Source of the DNA: Azospira sp. I13
Lineage (GTDB): Bacteria > Pseudomonadota > Gammaproteobacteria > Burkholderiales > Rhodocyclaceae
Direction of reading: 5' to 3'
Length of the DNA stretch: 64,000 bases
Assembly: GCF_003112695.1 (NCBI RefSeq)
Contig: NZ_BFBP01000003.1
Span: forward strand, 132,623 to 196,622
Shown in pieces: positions 9,701-20,344 of the stretch; position 1 is the first letter of the stretch; every line of letters begins with the position of its first letter. Made by a program: the position numbers and the translations under genes. The notes under the pieces were generated by a model that saw only the letters and a program-made list of their open reading frames with translations, was not told the origin of the DNA and did no database searches.

Positions 9701-11800
9701 ATGAAAATCAATCTTCCCGTTACCTCCCAGGAAATTGCCTTTCCCTCTGACCGCTATCTGGTTTCCCGCACCGACCTCAAAGGCGTCATCACCTACGTCA
9801 ATGAAGCTTTCATCGACATCAGCGGCTTTTCCCGCGAGGAGCTGATCGGTGCCAGCCACAACCTGGTCCGCCATCCCGACATGCCGCCCCAGGCCTTTGC
9901 CGACCTGTGGGCCACGGTAAAGTCCGGTAACCCCTGGCGCGGGCTGGTGAAGAACCGCACCAAGGACGGTGCCTTCTACTGGGTCGAAGCCTTTGTCGTG
10001 CCGGTGGCCAAGGCTGGTAGGGTCGTCGGCTACATGTCGGTGCGTACCGAGCCCAATCGGGCCCAGATCCAGCAGGCGGAGAGCCTTTATCAGCGCCTGC
10101 GCAACGACAAGACTGCCGCCCTGCCGAAGGCCGGTGGCGGGCTCTGGGCGCGGCTTTCCGTCAAGCAGCGCCTGGGTGCCATGATGACTGCCTTTGTCGC
10201 CATCACCGCCGTGGTGGCCGGCCTCGGCCTGGCCGGCCTGAGCCAGACCAATGCCGCGCTCTCCGAGCAATACGAGCGCAAGCTGGAACCGACGGTGGCC
10301 GTCAATGAAATCATGGCCCTGCTGGGGGAAAACCGCTCCCAGATCATGCTGGCCCTGCAGCACGACCCCAAGAGCGATCTGGTGAAGCTCCATGACCACG
10401 GTTTGGAGATGCACCTGGAAAAGACCCTGGGCAACCGCCAGAAGATCAACGGCCTGTTGGAAGAACTACAGAAGCAGCCCCTGACGTCGGCAGAAAAGCA
10501 GTGGGTGGAAAAGCTCGGCGAGGTGCGCAAGAAATTCTCCGCCGAAGGCGTCAATGCCGCCCGGGATGCCCTCAAGGGCGGTGACTTCCACCAGGCCTCG
10601 GTGCTTCTGCTGACGCGCATCAACCCGATCTATGGCGAAGTCCAGCAGGTGGGCCGTACCCTCATTGACGAACTGAAAGCCTCGGCCCGCAGCGATTTCG
10701 AAGCTGCGCAGGCCCGCTACCATCGCCTCCTCGCCACCATGGGCGCCGCCACCCTGGCGGCCCTGCTGCTGGCCCTGGGCGGCGGCTGGCTGCTGGTGCG
10801 GGCCATCGTCACCCCCATGCAGCAGGCCATTGCCACCTTCCGGCTGATGTCAGAGGGGGATCTGACCAGCGATATCGATATCCAGCGGCGGGACGAGCCG
10901 GGCCAGCTGCTTTGCCAGCTGGCCACCATGCAGGCCTCCCTCAAGGCCATGCTGGATCAGGTGCGCCATGCCTCCCAGACCATGGACCAGCGCTGTGCCC
11001 AGCTGGATGCGGAAGTCAGCCAGGTGGCCGCCAAATCCCAGCAACAGCTGGATGACGTGCAGAGCGTGGCCGCCGCCACCGAGGAGTTTTCCCAGTCGGT
11101 GCAGGAAGTGGCCGGCCATGCCGGGGAAACCGCCGGTGCCGCCCAGGATTCGGAGCGCCTGGTGGGGGAGAGCAATGTGCAGATTTCCCGCAGCATGGAG
11201 GCGACCCAGCGGGTGGTGGGGGCCGTGACCGAGGCTTCCGACACCTTGCACCAGCTCAACGATGCCATCGCCAAGATCGGCCAGATGACCCAGGTGATCC
11301 AGGAAATCGCCAGCCAGACCAACCTGCTGGCCCTCAACGCCGCCATCGAGGCAGCCCGGGCCGGGGAACAGGGGCGGGGCTTTGCCGTGGTGGCCGACGA
11401 GGTGCGCAAGCTGGCGGAGCGCACCACGGCCAGTACCGGCGATATCACCGGCAATGTGGAATCCGTGCAGAGCGCCACCCGTCAGGCGGTGGGCCGTATG
11501 GAGCAGGCGGTGGAAGAGGTGCAGTCCGGCATCGGCATGATGCACGAGAGCGTGACCGGCCTGGCCAGCATCGCCGAAGCTTCACGCCAGGTCAGCGGCA
11601 TGGCGCGGCAGATTTCCGAAGCGGCCCAGCAGCAAAGCCTGGCCAGCCAGGAGGTCAATGGCAGCATGGAGCATATTTCCGTGCTGATCGAGCAGAACAC
11701 CGTGGCGGCCCAGGAGGCCAAGCAGGCCACCGACAACCTGCTGGCGACGGCAGAGAGCCTGCGCGCCATCCTCGGCGAATTCCGCCTCTATCGCCATTGA
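9701..11800 (+). CDS. PAS-containing methyl-accepting chemotaxis protein, Aer-like
   Basis: Chemoreceptor of 699 residues. The N-terminal PAS domain (about 10-120, with [20 protein letters not shown] and NLVRHPDMP) matches Aer-type redox/energy sensors that bind FAD. Unlike E. coli Aer it has two membrane helices (about 161-183 and 350-370) enclosing a four-helix periplasmic domain of about 165 residues, followed by HAMP and a signalling domain. The conserved signalling hairpin ([21 protein letters not shown]) is near residue 535. There is no CheB/CheR-binding pentapeptide at the C-terminus. It therefore may combine an internal redox signal with a periplasmic one. No other chemotaxis gene is nearby. 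Confidence 0.92.
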   Translation: MKINLPVTSQEIAFPSDRYLVSRTDLKGVITYVNEAFIDISGFSREELIGASHNLVRHPDMPPQAFADLWATVKSGNPWRGLVKNRTKDGAFYWVEAFVVPVAKAGRVVGYMSVRTEPNRAQIQQAESLYQRLRNDKTAALPKAGGGLWARLSVKQRLGAMMTAFVAITAVVAGLGLAGLSQTNAALSEQYERKLEPTVAVNEIMALLGENRSQIMLALQHDPKSDLVKLHDHGLEMHLEKTLGNRQKINGLLEELQKQPLTSAEKQWVEKLGEVRKKFSAEGVNAARDALKGGDFHQASVLLLTRINPIYGEVQQVGRTLIDELKASARSDFEAAQARYHRLLATMGAATLAALLLALGGGWLLVRAIVTPMQQAIATFRLMSEGDLTSDIDIQRRDEPGQLLCQLATMQASLKAMLDQVRHASQTMDQRCAQLDAEVSQVAAKSQQQLDDVQSVAAATEEFSQSVQEVAGHAGETAGAAQDSERLVGESNVQISRSMEATQRVVGAVTEASDTLHQLNDAIAKIGQMTQVIQEIASQTNLLALNAAIEAARAGEQGRGFAVVADEVRKLAERTTASTGDITGNVESVQSATRQAVGRMEQAVEEVQSGIGMMHESVTGLASIAEASRQVSGMARQISEAAQQQSLASQEVNGSMEHISVLIEQNTVAAQEAKQATDNLLATAESLRAILGEFRLYRH

Positions 11801-11863
11801 GGCCTGGCACGCTGGTGCAGCTGCTTTGGCCCCGGTGGGGCTCTGGGTAGGCTGGAGGGCGAG

Positions 11864-13756
11864 TCAGACGGTAGCGGTAGCCAGAGCAGGCCGGCGACGT
11901 TCGATGAAGAGCGAACTGCCGGCCTGTTTTTTTGCCTGCTTTTTGGCCATGGCGGCTGCCGCTGCCACTTCGTGATGGGAAGCGAAGGCTCCCGGTTCGG
12001 CCCGCAGGGCGCCGATGGAGAGGGAGGGCAGGGGCGTGAAAACGCTACGCCCCTTGCGGTCTTCGCCGAGGAAGCCGCCCCGTAGCAGGTCTTCCGGCTG
12101 TACCAGGCTCGGCACGTGGGCATCGAACAGGCCCAGGGCCCGGGTGCAGCGTTCCTCCCAGTCCGGGCTCTGGAACAGGATGATGAAGTCGTCGCCGCCG
12201 ATGTGGCCGATGAAGTCCAGGCGCGGGTCGGCGATTTCCACCAGGATGTGGCCTAGGCGCTGGATCAGGTCGTCGCCCTTGCGATAGCCGTAGACGTCAT
12301 TGAAGGGCTTGAAATTGTCCAGGTCGAAATAGCAGGCGGAGAAGGGAATCTGGCTGGCCAGCAGGCGCTCTGCATGTTCGTTGATGGGCACGTTGCCCGG
12401 TAGCTGGGTCAGGGGGTTGGCGTAGCGGGCGGCGGAAATCTGCATTTCCGTGATCATCGCCATCAGATCCTGGCCGCTGCCAACGCCCTGGTAGCGCCCG
12501 CCATCGGTGATGATGAAGCCGTCGTAGAGGTAGTGCTTGGCGGCCCGGGAAATCATCAGGCCCACCTCCTGCACCGAGAGATGCTGGTCCACGATCAGGG
12601 GGGCCGGGTCCATGAACAGGGTGCAGGGCTTGCGGCCGTATAGCTCCCGGCGGAAGGGGCGGGCAAAGCGGTCGATCAGGTTGTGCCGGTTGATCAGGCC
12701 GATGGGCTGGTGCTCGTTGTTCACCACCGGAATGACGTGCAGCTCCGGGTTCGCCTCGAAGCGCAGATACACCGTGTCATTGCAGGTGTGGGGCATCAGC
12801 GGGGCGATGTAGTGGTTGAGGGCGCGGATGGTGGTGCCGCCCTGGGCGGCACCGTTGCCGGGGAAAACGGAAATCTGGCGATTCTTTATGGCGGCGATGA
12901 CCGCCCCGGCCGGCTGGGTGTCGGGCTTGGGGTCCGGCCGGGCGATGAAGAAGCCCTGGCCGCAGGCGATGCCCAGATCCCGGATGGTGGTGAAATCCGC
13001 TTCATCCTCGATGCCCTCGGCGATGATGGCGGCACCGCAGGTTTCGGCAATTTCGTGCATGGAGCGGATGAGCTGGAACTTGAGCGCATCCTCCGCCACG
13101 CCCTGGACGAAGTGGCGGTCAATCTTGACGTATTCGGGGCGCAGTTCCGACCACAGACGCAGGTTGGAGAAGCCTTCCCCCAGGTCGTCCACGGCGAAAC
13201 GGTAGCCCTGGCCCCGGTAGGTGAGGAGCACCTGGTGCAGGTGATCGAAGTCGTGAATCTGCTGGTTTTCCGTCAGCTCGATGACGATACGGCTGGGGGC
13301 GAGGCCCAGGCTGCGCAGCAGCTCCAGGGTGTCTCCGTTGCGGAATTCCGGGTCTTCCAGGCAGCGGGGGCTGGCATTGACGAACAGGGTACCTTGCAGC
13401 TTGAGGGCGGCAAAGGCTTCGAAGATGGCCCGTCGGCAGGCCCGCTCCAGCTCCATGATGCGGTGGTGGCGCCGGGCCACGTCGAAGAGGGCGCTCGGCA
13501 TGTGCAGGGGGGAGTCCGAAGGGCCGCGGATCAGGCCCTCGTAGCCGATGTAGGTGTGGCCCCGGTAGTCGAGAATGGGCTGGAAGACTGCCACCAGCCG
13601 GTTATCCCGCAGCAGGGCGAGAAACTGGGCCAGTTCCCCGTCTTCCTCGGTGGGGCGGCGGGACAGGGCGGCGGAAGCAGGCAAATAGCCAGGCAGCGCG
13701 GGGCCGTGATGGTGGCCGGGCATATGAGACTGCAGGGACTGGAGGGACGCGGTCAT
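11864..13756 (-). CDS. EAL-CBS-GGDEF c-di-GMP protein
   Basis: The 630-residue product has an N-terminal EAL phosphodiesterase domain (about 40-285), a CBS pair (about 310-430) and a C-terminal GGDEF domain. In the EAL domain the signature reads EGL (YEGLIRG, Glu near 73), and the other metal and catalytic motifs are intact: ELTEN, DDLGEGFSN, VKIDRHFV, AEGIED. The GGDEF motif is GGDDF, with no RxxD inhibitory site. I expect phosphodiesterase activity, with the GGDEF part weak or regulatory; CBS pairs commonly bind adenine nucleotides. The start at 13756 has a GGAG at a good distance; the frame is open upstream of it without homology. Confidence 0.88.
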   Translation of the reverse strand: MTASLQSLQSHMPGHHHGPALPGYLPASAALSRRPTEEDGELAQFLALLRDNRLVAVFQPILDYRGHTYIGYEGLIRGPSDSPLHMPSALFDVARRHHRIMELERACRRAIFEAFAALKLQGTLFVNASPRCLEDPEFRNGDTLELLRSLGLAPSRIVIELTENQQIHDFDHLHQVLLTYRGQGYRFAVDDLGEGFSNLRLWSELRPEYVKIDRHFVQGVAEDALKFQLIRSMHEIAETCGAAIIAEGIEDEADFTTIRDLGIACGQGFFIARPDPKPDTQPAGAVIAAIKNRQISVFPGNGAAQGGTTIRALNHYIAPLMPHTCNDTVYLRFEANPELHVIPVVNNEHQPIGLINRHNLIDRFARPFRRELYGRKPCTLFMDPAPLIVDQHLSVQEVGLMISRAAKHYLYDGFIITDGGRYQGVGSGQDLMAMITEMQISAARYANPLTQLPGNVPINEHAERLLASQIPFSACYFDLDNFKPFNDVYGYRKGDDLIQRLGHILVEIADPRLDFIGHIGGDDFIILFQSPDWEERCTRALGLFDAHVPSLVQPEDLLRGGFLGEDRKGRSVFTPLPSLSIGALRAEPGAFASHHEVAAAAAMAKKQAKKQAGSSLFIERRRPALATATV

Positions 13757-13833
13757 GGGAAATCTCCACCGGAAGCTAGTCCCCGAATCTAGTGAGCGGA
13801 GATTACAACCCGATGAAGGCCGCCGGCCCATGC

Positions 13834-13865
13834 AAAAGGGGGAGGGCCTGGCGGCGCTCCCCCTT
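13834..13865 (-). terminator. Rho-independent terminator after the parvulin gene
   Basis: On the minus strand the 9-bp stem AAGGGGGAG/CTCCCCCTT with a 12-nt loop is followed by TTTTGC. It lies 50 bp after the parvulin stop and separates that gene from the EAL-CBS-GGDEF gene. Confidence 0.7.
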
Positions 13866-13915
13866 GTTGCGACAACCTCCCGGAGGAGGCCGTCGAATGG
13901 TGCTTTGCGGCGGTC

Positions 13916-14704
13916 TTATTCCACCTTGGCCTTGGCCCGCAGATCCTTCAGCAGGCCTTCCACCACCTGCTGCTGGGCGCGCTGCTGCAGCTGGGGCTTG
14001 ACCTGTTCAAAGGCGGGCGGGGTCAGGGGACGGGTGTCGTCCAGCTGGATGATGTGCCAGCCGAAGTCGCTCTTTACCGGGGCTTCGGTCAGCTTGCCCT
14101 TTTCCAGCTTGATCAGGGCTTCGGCAAACGGCTTGACGTAGTTGCTGGGGTTGGACCAGCCCAGATCGCCGCCATTGTCCTTGGAACCCGGGTCCTTGGA
14201 TTGCTTGGCCAGATCCTCGAACTTCTCGCCCTTCTTCAGCTTGTCCAGCAGCACCTTGGCTTCGGCTTCGGTCTCCACCAGGATGTGGCGGGCCTTGTAT
14301 TCCTTGCCACCCAGTTGGGATTTGATCTGCTCGTAATCCTTCTTCAGCTGGGCTTCGCTGACGGGATGGTTCTTGATGTAGTCCTGGATGAAGGCGCGGA
14401 TCAGCACGGCCTGGGAGGCCAGGCCCATCTGGGAGGCAATCTCGGGCTTCTTGTCCAGGCCCTTCTTCTTCGCTTCCTGGGTCAGGATTTCACGGCGAAC
14501 CAGCTCTTCACGCACGGCGGCGCGCAGCTCCGGGCCTTCCTGGGCGCCCTGGGCCTTCTGTTCGGCGATGAAGGCATCGGCCAGGGTCTGGGGTACGGCG
14601 GTGCCATTGACGATGACCGCGGGAGCGGCCTTCTGGGCCATGGCGTTGGCGGAAAGGAGAGCGCCGCAAACCAGGGCGGCGGCCAGCTTGGAAACAGTCT
14701 GCAT
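13916..14704 (-). CDS. Periplasmic parvulin-type peptidyl-prolyl isomerase
   Basis: PpiC/SurA-family folding catalyst, 262 residues. The N-terminus (KLAAALVCGALLSANAMA) is a signal peptide cut after AMA, so it acts in the periplasm. A SurA-like helical region (about 25-125) precedes one parvulin domain (about 130-225) with KARHILVETEAEA, the GGDLGW turn and FGWHIIQLDD. SurA itself has two parvulin domains and is longer; this is the shorter single-domain type common in betaproteobacteria. AAGGA lies 9 nt before the ATG. It ends the septation protein A-YciI-BolA cluster and is followed by a terminator. Confidence 0.92.
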   Translation of the reverse strand: MQTVSKLAAALVCGALLSANAMAQKAAPAVIVNGTAVPQTLADAFIAEQKAQGAQEGPELRAAVREELVRREILTQEAKKKGLDKKPEIASQMGLASQAVLIRAFIQDYIKNHPVSEAQLKKDYEQIKSQLGGKEYKARHILVETEAEAKVLLDKLKKGEKFEDLAKQSKDPGSKDNGGDLGWSNPSNYVKPFAEALIKLEKGKLTEAPVKSDFGWHIIQLDDTRPLTPPAFEQVKPQLQQRAQQQVVEGLLKDLRAKAKVE

Positions 14705-14769
14705 GAACGAGTCCTTGTGCTGTGGGGGGGTAAATGTGGTGCAGGGTTATGGGACGACTGGACCGGGAA

Positions 14770-15042
14770 TTATACGGAGTCTTCGTCGGGTGTCAGGGCT
14801 TTTATGGCGAGGGCATGGATCGGTCCCCGCATCATTTCGCCCAGGGCGTCGTAGACCAGGCGATGCCGGGCTACGGTGTTCTTGCCGTGGAAGGCGGCAC
14901 TGACCAGGGTCAGGCGGTAATGGCCGCCTCCGCTGGCGGCGCCGGCGTGGCCCCGGTGGGCGGCAGATTCGTCTTCGATGTCGATACGCAGGGGCGACAG
15001 GACGGCCAGGCGCTGCCCCATGGCAGCCAGGGTGTCGCTCAC
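14770..15042 (-). CDS. BolA family protein
   Basis: BolA-type protein of 90 residues, of the family that partners monothiol glutaredoxins in iron-sulfur handling. It contains the family features [13 protein letters not shown]-like strand, [17 protein letters not shown] and [15 protein letters not shown], with the conserved His in the last. The GTG at 15042 overlaps the yciI stop as GTGA, giving translational coupling; an in-frame ATG 27 codons upstream would run through yciI and has no homology. The cluster order yciB-yciI-bolA-parvulin recurs in betaproteobacteria. Confidence 0.88.
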   Translation of the reverse strand: MSDTLAAMGQRLAVLSPLRIDIEDESAAHRGHAGAASGGGHYRLTLVSAAFHGKNTVARHRLVYDALGEMMRGPIHALAIKALTPDEDSV

Positions 15043-15341
15043 GCCGGCAGTACCTTCTTGAAGGGCTTGATGGTGACCTGGGTGTAGACGCCGGCAGCCA
15101 CGTAGGGGTCGGCATCGGCCCACTCTCGGGCGGCTTCCAGGGAAGAAAATTCGGCGACGATCAGGCTGCCGGTGAAGCCGGCTGGGCCCGGGTCCGGGGA
15201 GTCGATGGCAGGGCAGGGGCCGGCCAGGACCAGGCGGCCTTCCTGCAGCAGCAGGTTGAGGCGGGCCAGGTGGGCGGGGCGGGCCGCCAGGCGGGCTTCC
15301 AGGCTGTCGGGGCGGTCTTCGCCGATGATGGCGTAGAGCAT
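15039..15341 (-). CDS. yciI: YciI-like protein
   Basis: 100-residue protein of the YciI family (ferredoxin-like fold, relative of muconolactone isomerase and DGPF-domain proteins). It begins [21 protein letters not shown] and has the conserved [13 protein letters not shown] near residue 79, which carries the putative active-site Asp. Its substrate is unknown. It overlaps bolA by 4 bp (GTGA) and its start codon touches the stop of the septation protein A gene, so the three are clearly one transcript. Confidence 0.88.
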   Translation of the reverse strand: MLYAIIGEDRPDSLEARLAARPAHLARLNLLLQEGRLVLAGPCPAIDSPDPGPAGFTGSLIVAEFSSLEAAREWADADPYVAAGVYTQVTIKPFKKVLPA

Positions 15342-15880
15342 CAGTGCTTCTCCTCGTCGGGCATGTATTTGGACAGCATGGCCCCCTGGACCAGGACGAA
15401 GGCCAGCATCAGGCCCATGCCGCCAAACAGTTTGAAATTGACCCAGGTTTCCGTGGGGTAGTTGAAGGCCACATAGAGGTTGAGGCCCCCCATGAGGCTG
15501 AAGAAGGTGATCCAGGACAGGTTGAGGCGGTTCCAGGCGGCCTCGGGCAGTTCCATCTTGTCGGCCAGCAGCTTGCGGATCAGGTTACGCCGGAAAAACA
15601 GGCTGGCACCGCCGAGAATCAGGGCAAAGAGCCAGTAGAGCACCGTGGGCTTCCACTTGATGAAGGTCTCGTCGTGCAGCATTAGGGTGGCACCACCGAA
15701 GACAACGATGATGGCCAGGCTGATCCACAGCATGGTATCCACCGGCTTGCGCCGTGCCTTCAGCCAGCCGATCTGGGCGAAGGTGGCGACAATGGCCACC
15801 GCCGTGGCGACGTAGATGCCGGCAACCTTGAAGGCGATGAAAAAGAGGATGACCGGGAAGAGATCGAAGAGGAACTTCAT
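15341..15880 (-). CDS. yciB: Septation protein A (YciB/IspZ family)
   Basis: Inner-membrane protein of 179 residues with about five hydrophobic helices. It matches the YciB family from the first residues, [18 protein letters not shown], through [21 protein letters not shown]. Family members affect cell-envelope synthesis and division in enterobacteria and Shigella. I chose the ATG at 15880 because homology starts there; the frame is open nine codons further to a TTG. There is no good Shine-Dalgarno. First gene of the yciB-yciI-bolA-parvulin operon and divergent from the hybrid histidine kinase gene. Confidence 0.9.
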   Translation of the reverse strand: MKFLFDLFPVILFFIAFKVAGIYVATAVAIVATFAQIGWLKARRKPVDTMLWISLAIIVVFGGATLMLHDETFIKWKPTVLYWLFALILGGASLFFRRNLIRKLLADKMELPEAAWNRLNLSWITFFSLMGGLNLYVAFNYPTETWVNFKLFGGMGLMLAFVLVQGAMLSKYMPDEEKH

Positions 15881-16095
15881 GGGAGGGGACTCAGGGGGAA
15901 CTGCCAAGCTTGGGTCGGCCGATTATGGCGGCTTTCCGGCGGGCTGTCCATGGCGCCTCTGCTATACTCGACGACAAAAAGTCCGCTGCTGGCGCGGCGT
16001 TGCGGCCACCTTTGGGGCCGTTTCCGAGATTCCCGTTTGGGCTTCCCGATTGCCAGCAGTTCCGCCTTCCCGATCCCGCTCTCCGGCCGCCGCCC

Positions 16096-19000
16096 ATGGA
16101 CACGAAGCCCACCGTTCCTGTCGCCAAATTCGGGCTTTTGCCCTATCGCATCAGCTCCCAGGTGGCGATGCTGGTGTCCATCCTCTTCATCTTCACCGTC
16201 TTCGCTTTCACCGCCTACACGGTGCGCCAGCAATCGGCCCTGACCCAGGAGACCATTGCCCGCCACAGCCAGGCCCTGGCCCACAACATTGCTCTCACCG
16301 CCGCCACCCAGTTGGTGCTTGGCGACGGCGCGGCCCTGGAATATTTCCTGCTGCGCTCCGCCGAGCATCAGGACATCCGTTCCCTGGTGCTGGCCGACCC
16401 CTCCGGCAAGGTGCTGGCCGCGGTGGGCAAGGAACGGGGTGATCGAGAGCCGGTGGCGGTCTATGGCCAGCCCAGCCTGGTCCTGCCGGCCAATGCCGAG
16501 GGACCCATCAGGGAGGCTTTCACCCAGATCGAAGAAAATGCCAAGGAGCGCCGCCTCCTGCTCTGGCAGCCGGTGGTGAGCGGCAAGACCCTGGGCTGGT
16601 TGCGGGTGGAAATCGGCCTGGACTTGCTGACCGTGGCGGAACGCCGCATCTGGGAAGACAGCATCGTCACGGCCCTGATCGCCATTCTCGGCAGCACCGC
16701 CCTGTTGCTGCTCTTTCTCGTACGGCCCCTGCGGGCCTTGCGCCAGGCTTCGGATTTCGCCTCCCGCCTGGATGTGTTGCGGGGCACCACCCTGCCGACC
16801 TATGGCGGCAACCTGGAAATCCGCGAGCTTTACGATGCCCTCAACCGGGCCTCTAGACGCCTCAAGCAGCAGGAAGAAACCATCGAGGAAAGCAACCGCT
16901 TCCTCAAAAGCCTCACCGATGCCCTGGGCGAGGGTGTTGTCGCCACCGACGTGGAGGGGCGCTGCACCTTCGTCAACGCCGAGGCCGAGCATCTCCTTGG
17001 CTGGGATCGCCAGGACCTGCTGGGTCAGGATCTGCACGACGCCGTGCACTTCCAGACCGCCACCGGCTTCCCGGTGGTCAAGGACGAATGCCCGCTCCAC
17101 GCCAGCGCCGTGGCCAGCCGCCCCTTCCGCTCTGAACTGGATGCCTTCACCCGCCGGGATGGCCGGGTCTTCCCCATTTCCGTAGTTTCCGTCCCCCTTT
17201 TTGAAGGCGATCGCTTCACCGGCACCGTGGCCGCCTTCCAGGACATCACCGAACGCAAGCGGGACGAGGATTACCTGATGGCCACCACCTCCCGCCTCTC
17301 GGCCCTGATCGAGAGCATGCAGACGGCCATTCTGGTGGAGGATGAAAACCGCCAGGTGGTCCTGGCCAACCAGGCCCTGGGCCAGCTCTTCAATCTGGAT
17401 GTGGAACCCCAGGAACTGGTGGGCGTCGATTGCCGCCTGGTGCTCGACCACCTGGAGCGCCTCTTCGCCGACAGCGAGCAGGGGCAGAAGGCGGTGCCCC
17501 AGGCCGAACAGATCGTTGCCGGACGGCTGCCGGTGGTGGGGGAGGAAATCGTCCTCACCGACGGCCGGGTGGTGGAGCGGGACTACATTCCCATCTACCT
17601 CTTCCCCCAGGTGGCCCAGCCGGAGGATTACCGGGGCCATCTCTGGCTCTATCGGGACATCACCGAACGCAAGCAGGCAGAACGGGAACTGCAGCTGGCC
17701 AAGGAATCCGCCGAATCCGCCAATCGGGCCAAGGGCGAGTTCCTGGCCAACATGAGCCACGAAATCCGTACCCCCATGAACGGCATCCTCGGCATGACCG
17801 ACCTGGCCCTGGAGACAGAGCTGAACGGCGAGCAGCGGGATTACCTGCAGATGGTCAAATCCTCCGCCGACGCGCTGCTGGTGATCATCAACGACATCCT
17901 CGACTTCTCCAAGATCGAGGCCGGCAAGCTGGAGCTGGAAACCATCCACTTCAACCTGCGCCAGCTCCTGCGGGATACCCTGGCGCCCCTTGAACTGCGG
18001 GCTCGCCAGCGTGGCTTGGCCCTGGTCTATGAAGTCCCCGCCGGCCTGCCGGATGGCTACATGGGGGACCCGGGACGGTTGCGGCAGATCCTCATCAATC
18101 TGGTGGGCAATGCCATCAAGTTCACCGAGGAAGGGCGCGTTGCCGTGCGGGTGCGGGCGGAGGACGATCTACTGCACTTCTTCGTCAGCGACACCGGCAT
18201 CGGCGTGCCGCCGGACAAGCAGCAGCTGATTTTCGAAGCCTTCTCCCAGGCCGACAGTTCAGTCACCCGGCGTTTCGGCGGTACCGGGCTGGGGCTGACC
18301 ATCTGCATGCGCCTGGTGCGCCTGATGGAAGGGCAGCTGTGGGTCGAAAACAACTCGGCGGCCGGCAGCACCTTCCACTTCACCGTGCGCCTGAGCCCGG
18401 CCCAGGCCGCCAGCGCCCCCGGCGGCGGCCTGGTGTTTGCCGATAGCGAAAAGGAAGTAGCCCTGCCGCCCCTGCATCTGCTGTTGGCGGAAGACAACCC
18501 GGTGAACCAGAAGCTGGTGGTCACCCTGCTGCACAAGCGCGGCCACACGGTGGTGGTGGCCGGCAACGGCCAGGAAGCCCTGGACGCCCTGGAGCGCCAG
18601 ACCTTCGACCTGATTCTCATGGATATGCAGATGCCGGTGATGGGCGGGCTGGAAGCCACCCGGCGCATCCGGGAGCAGGAGTCCGCCGCTGCCGACGGCC
18701 GCCATATCCCCATCGTCGCCATGACCGCCAATGCCATGGCCGGCGACCGGGAGCGTTGCCTGGAGGCGGGCATGGATGCCTATGTCTCCAAGCCCATCCG
18801 CCGGGATGAATTTTTCACCGCCATTGCCGATGTGCTGCCCCTCTGGCGGCGCCTCGAAACGCCCGCCGCCGGCGGAGCGGCTCCGGCGGCCCCGGCGGCC
18901 CCGGCCATGCCGCTTCCGGGCGAGACGCCGGTGTGCAACCGGAAGGAAGCGGTGGAGCGCCTGGATGGCGACGAGGAACTGTTTGCCATGCTGGTGCAGA

Positions 19001-19254
19001 TGTATGCCACCGAGTTGCCGGCCTACCTGCAACGCCTGGATGAAGCCCTGGCTGCAACGGATATGACGGCCCTGGCCCGGGAAGCCCACACCTACAAGGG
19101 CTTGATGGCCACTTTCAGTGCCGACCAGGGCAGCCGACTGGCCCGGGAACTGGAGTTGCAGGCCAAGGCGGGCAACCCGGAAGGGCTGGTCCCCCTGGTA
19201 CGGCAACTACAGGATGAAATGCGCAAGGTCAGCCAGGCCCTGGCGGCTGGCTGA
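16096..19254 (+). CDS. Hybrid sensor histidine kinase with PAS, receiver and Hpt domains
   Basis: Membrane phosphorelay kinase of 1052 residues. Order: membrane helix (about 24-44), extracytoplasmic domain of about 145 residues, second helix (about 188-212), HAMP-like linker, two PAS domains (about 270-395 and 405-525), HisKA with phospho-accepting His555 in [10 protein letters not shown], HATPase with N, G1 and G2 boxes ([24 protein letters not shown]), a receiver with Asp843 (LILMDMQMP), a Pro/Ala linker, and an Hpt domain with His998 (REAHTYKG). This resembles BarA/TorS-type relays. The output regulator is not adjacent. The start at 16096 follows the first plausible ATG before the first helix. 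TATACT at 15963-15968 is a possible -10. Confidence 0.92.
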   Translation: MDTKPTVPVAKFGLLPYRISSQVAMLVSILFIFTVFAFTAYTVRQQSALTQETIARHSQALAHNIALTAATQLVLGDGAALEYFLLRSAEHQDIRSLVLADPSGKVLAAVGKERGDREPVAVYGQPSLVLPANAEGPIREAFTQIEENAKERRLLLWQPVVSGKTLGWLRVEIGLDLLTVAERRIWEDSIVTALIAILGSTALLLLFLVRPLRALRQASDFASRLDVLRGTTLPTYGGNLEIRELYDALNRASRRLKQQEETIEESNRFLKSLTDALGEGVVATDVEGRCTFVNAEAEHLLGWDRQDLLGQDLHDAVHFQTATGFPVVKDECPLHASAVASRPFRSELDAFTRRDGRVFPISVVSVPLFEGDRFTGTVAAFQDITERKRDEDYLMATTSRLSALIESMQTAILVEDENRQVVLANQALGQLFNLDVEPQELVGVDCRLVLDHLERLFADSEQGQKAVPQAEQIVAGRLPVVGEEIVLTDGRVVERDYIPIYLFPQVAQPEDYRGHLWLYRDITERKQAERELQLAKESAESANRAKGEFLANMSHEIRTPMNGILGMTDLALETELNGEQRDYLQMVKSSADALLVIINDILDFSKIEAGKLELETIHFNLRQLLRDTLAPLELRARQRGLALVYEVPAGLPDGYMGDPGRLRQILINLVGNAIKFTEEGRVAVRVRAEDDLLHFFVSDTGIGVPPDKQQLIFEAFSQADSSVTRRFGGTGLGLTICMRLVRLMEGQLWVENNSAAGSTFHFTVRLSPAQAASAPGGGLVFADSEKEVALPPLHLLLAEDNPVNQKLVVTLLHKRGHTVVVAGNGQEALDALERQTFDLILMDMQMPVMGGLEATRRIREQESAAADGRHIPIVAMTANAMAGDRERCLEAGMDAYVSKPIRRDEFFTAIADVLPLWRRLETPAAGGAAPAAPAAPAMPLPGETPVCNRKEAVERLDGDEELFAMLVQMYATELPAYLQRLDEALAATDMTALAREAHTYKGLMATFSADQGSRLARELELQAKAGNPEGLVPLVRQLQDEMRKVSQALAAG

Positions 19255-19303
19255 ACGGTAGCGGGGTGCAGATACCGGGCTGCTGCGGTGATGCTGTGGT
19301 GTC

Positions 19304-19325
19304 GCCACGGTGTTGCCACCGTGGC
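19304..19325. terminator. Intergenic hairpin between convergent genes
   Basis: Perfect 9-bp stem GCCACGGTG/CACCGTGGC with a TTGC loop, between the convergent histidine kinase and mutarotase genes. There is no T-run on either strand, so intrinsic termination is only possible. Confidence 0.4.
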
Positions 19326-19374
19326 GTCGGGAGCGGGCGGCGTTGCCGCCCTGTTGTCCCACTGTGGCCGGGTA

Positions 19375-20271
19375 TTAGGCCGCGTCCAGGGTGACCAGGG
19401 TCTGGCGACCCCACCAGGCTTCCCCCGGCGCCACGCTGACCGGCTTGCCCACGGCGGCGGATTCGACGCACAACATATGGCGGAAGCCGTTGGCAGGCAT
19501 GTCCGGCAGGCCGGCGCATTTCGTTTCCCAGGGATTCCACACCACCACGTCGGTAAAACCTTCACTGGCGATGGCCAGGGCCTGGCGCCCGTCTTTCAGC
19601 AGCAGGGGGCGGGGCACGTTGAGATAGACGTCGTCCACCTCGTCTTCCACCATCAGTTCCGGCCCGCTTTCAATCTTCGTTTCCTGGCTGCCCGGCAGTA
19701 GCCGGCGGCTGCCGTGGAGGCCGGTGAGGGTGGCGTTTTCCACTTCCTTGACACGCAGGTAGGTGTGGAGGGCACAGGTGAATTCCAGGGCCTCGCTACC
19801 GGGATTTTCCACTTCCAGTTCGATATCCAGGCGATCCCGGGTCAGGGCCACGGTCAGTTCGGCCTTGAAGTCGTGGGGCCACAGGGCCCGAGTGGCTTCA
19901 TCCGCCTGCAGGCTGTACACGGCGCAGGCGAAGCCGCCTTCTTCCGCTTCCGGTTGCTCGCGCCATTCTTCCAGGGCCCAGGCGGCAGTGCGGGCAAAGC
20001 CGTGCCTGGGCAGGGGGCCACGCTCGGCGAACTGGGGAAAGATCACCGGCACGCCGCCGCGGATCGGTGCCTTGCCACTGAAATCGGCCTTGGGGCTGAG
20101 GTAGAGACGTTCGCCGCCACCGGCCGGAACCCAGGAGAGGACCTGGGCGCCAAAGGCGCTGATGACGGCGGTGCTGCCGTCGGGCAGGGTGAGGCGTACG
20201 GCATCGAGGCCGTGGAACTGGGTATTGGCGGAGGTATTGGGGGTGTTGCCGAGGGGATTCTTGGCCGACAT
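19375..20271 (-). CDS. D-hexose-6-phosphate mutarotase (aldose 1-epimerase family)
   Basis: Predicted to interconvert alpha and beta anomers of glucose 6-phosphate, as YeaD and yeast YMR099c do. The 298-residue protein has the galactose mutarotase-like beta-sandwich features: FGAQVLSWVP, RGGVPVIFPQF, RHGFARTAAW, CALHTYLRV (catalytic His region), TDVVVWNPW and a late MLCVESAAV. There is no signal peptide. It stands between the phasin gene and the convergent kinase gene. Substrate assignment follows the family; a general aldose epimerase is the alternative. Confidence 0.88.
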   Translation of the reverse strand: MSAKNPLGNTPNTSANTQFHGLDAVRLTLPDGSTAVISAFGAQVLSWVPAGGGERLYLSPKADFSGKAPIRGGVPVIFPQFAERGPLPRHGFARTAAWALEEWREQPEAEEGGFACAVYSLQADEATRALWPHDFKAELTVALTRDRLDIELEVENPGSEALEFTCALHTYLRVKEVENATLTGLHGSRRLLPGSQETKIESGPELMVEDEVDDVYLNVPRPLLLKDGRQALAIASEGFTDVVVWNPWETKCAGLPDMPANGFRHMLCVESAAVGKPVSVAPGEAWWGRQTLVTLDAA

Positions 20272-20309
20272 GGCGGAAGTGCTCGCGTGAAGGGCGGGGC
20301 GCTATTGTA

Positions 20310-20335
20310 GCCGGGCGGCGGGGGCTCCGCCCGGC
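20310..20335 (-). terminator. GC hairpin after the phasin gene
   Basis: 9-bp stem GCCGGGCGG/CCGCCCGGC with an 8-nt loop, 10 bp downstream of the phasin stop. The tail on the minus strand is T-poor (CTACAATAG), so it is a weak intrinsic terminator at best; TACAAT in that tail could be the -10 of the mutarotase gene. Confidence 0.4.
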
Positions 20336-20344
20336 AAGGCCACT

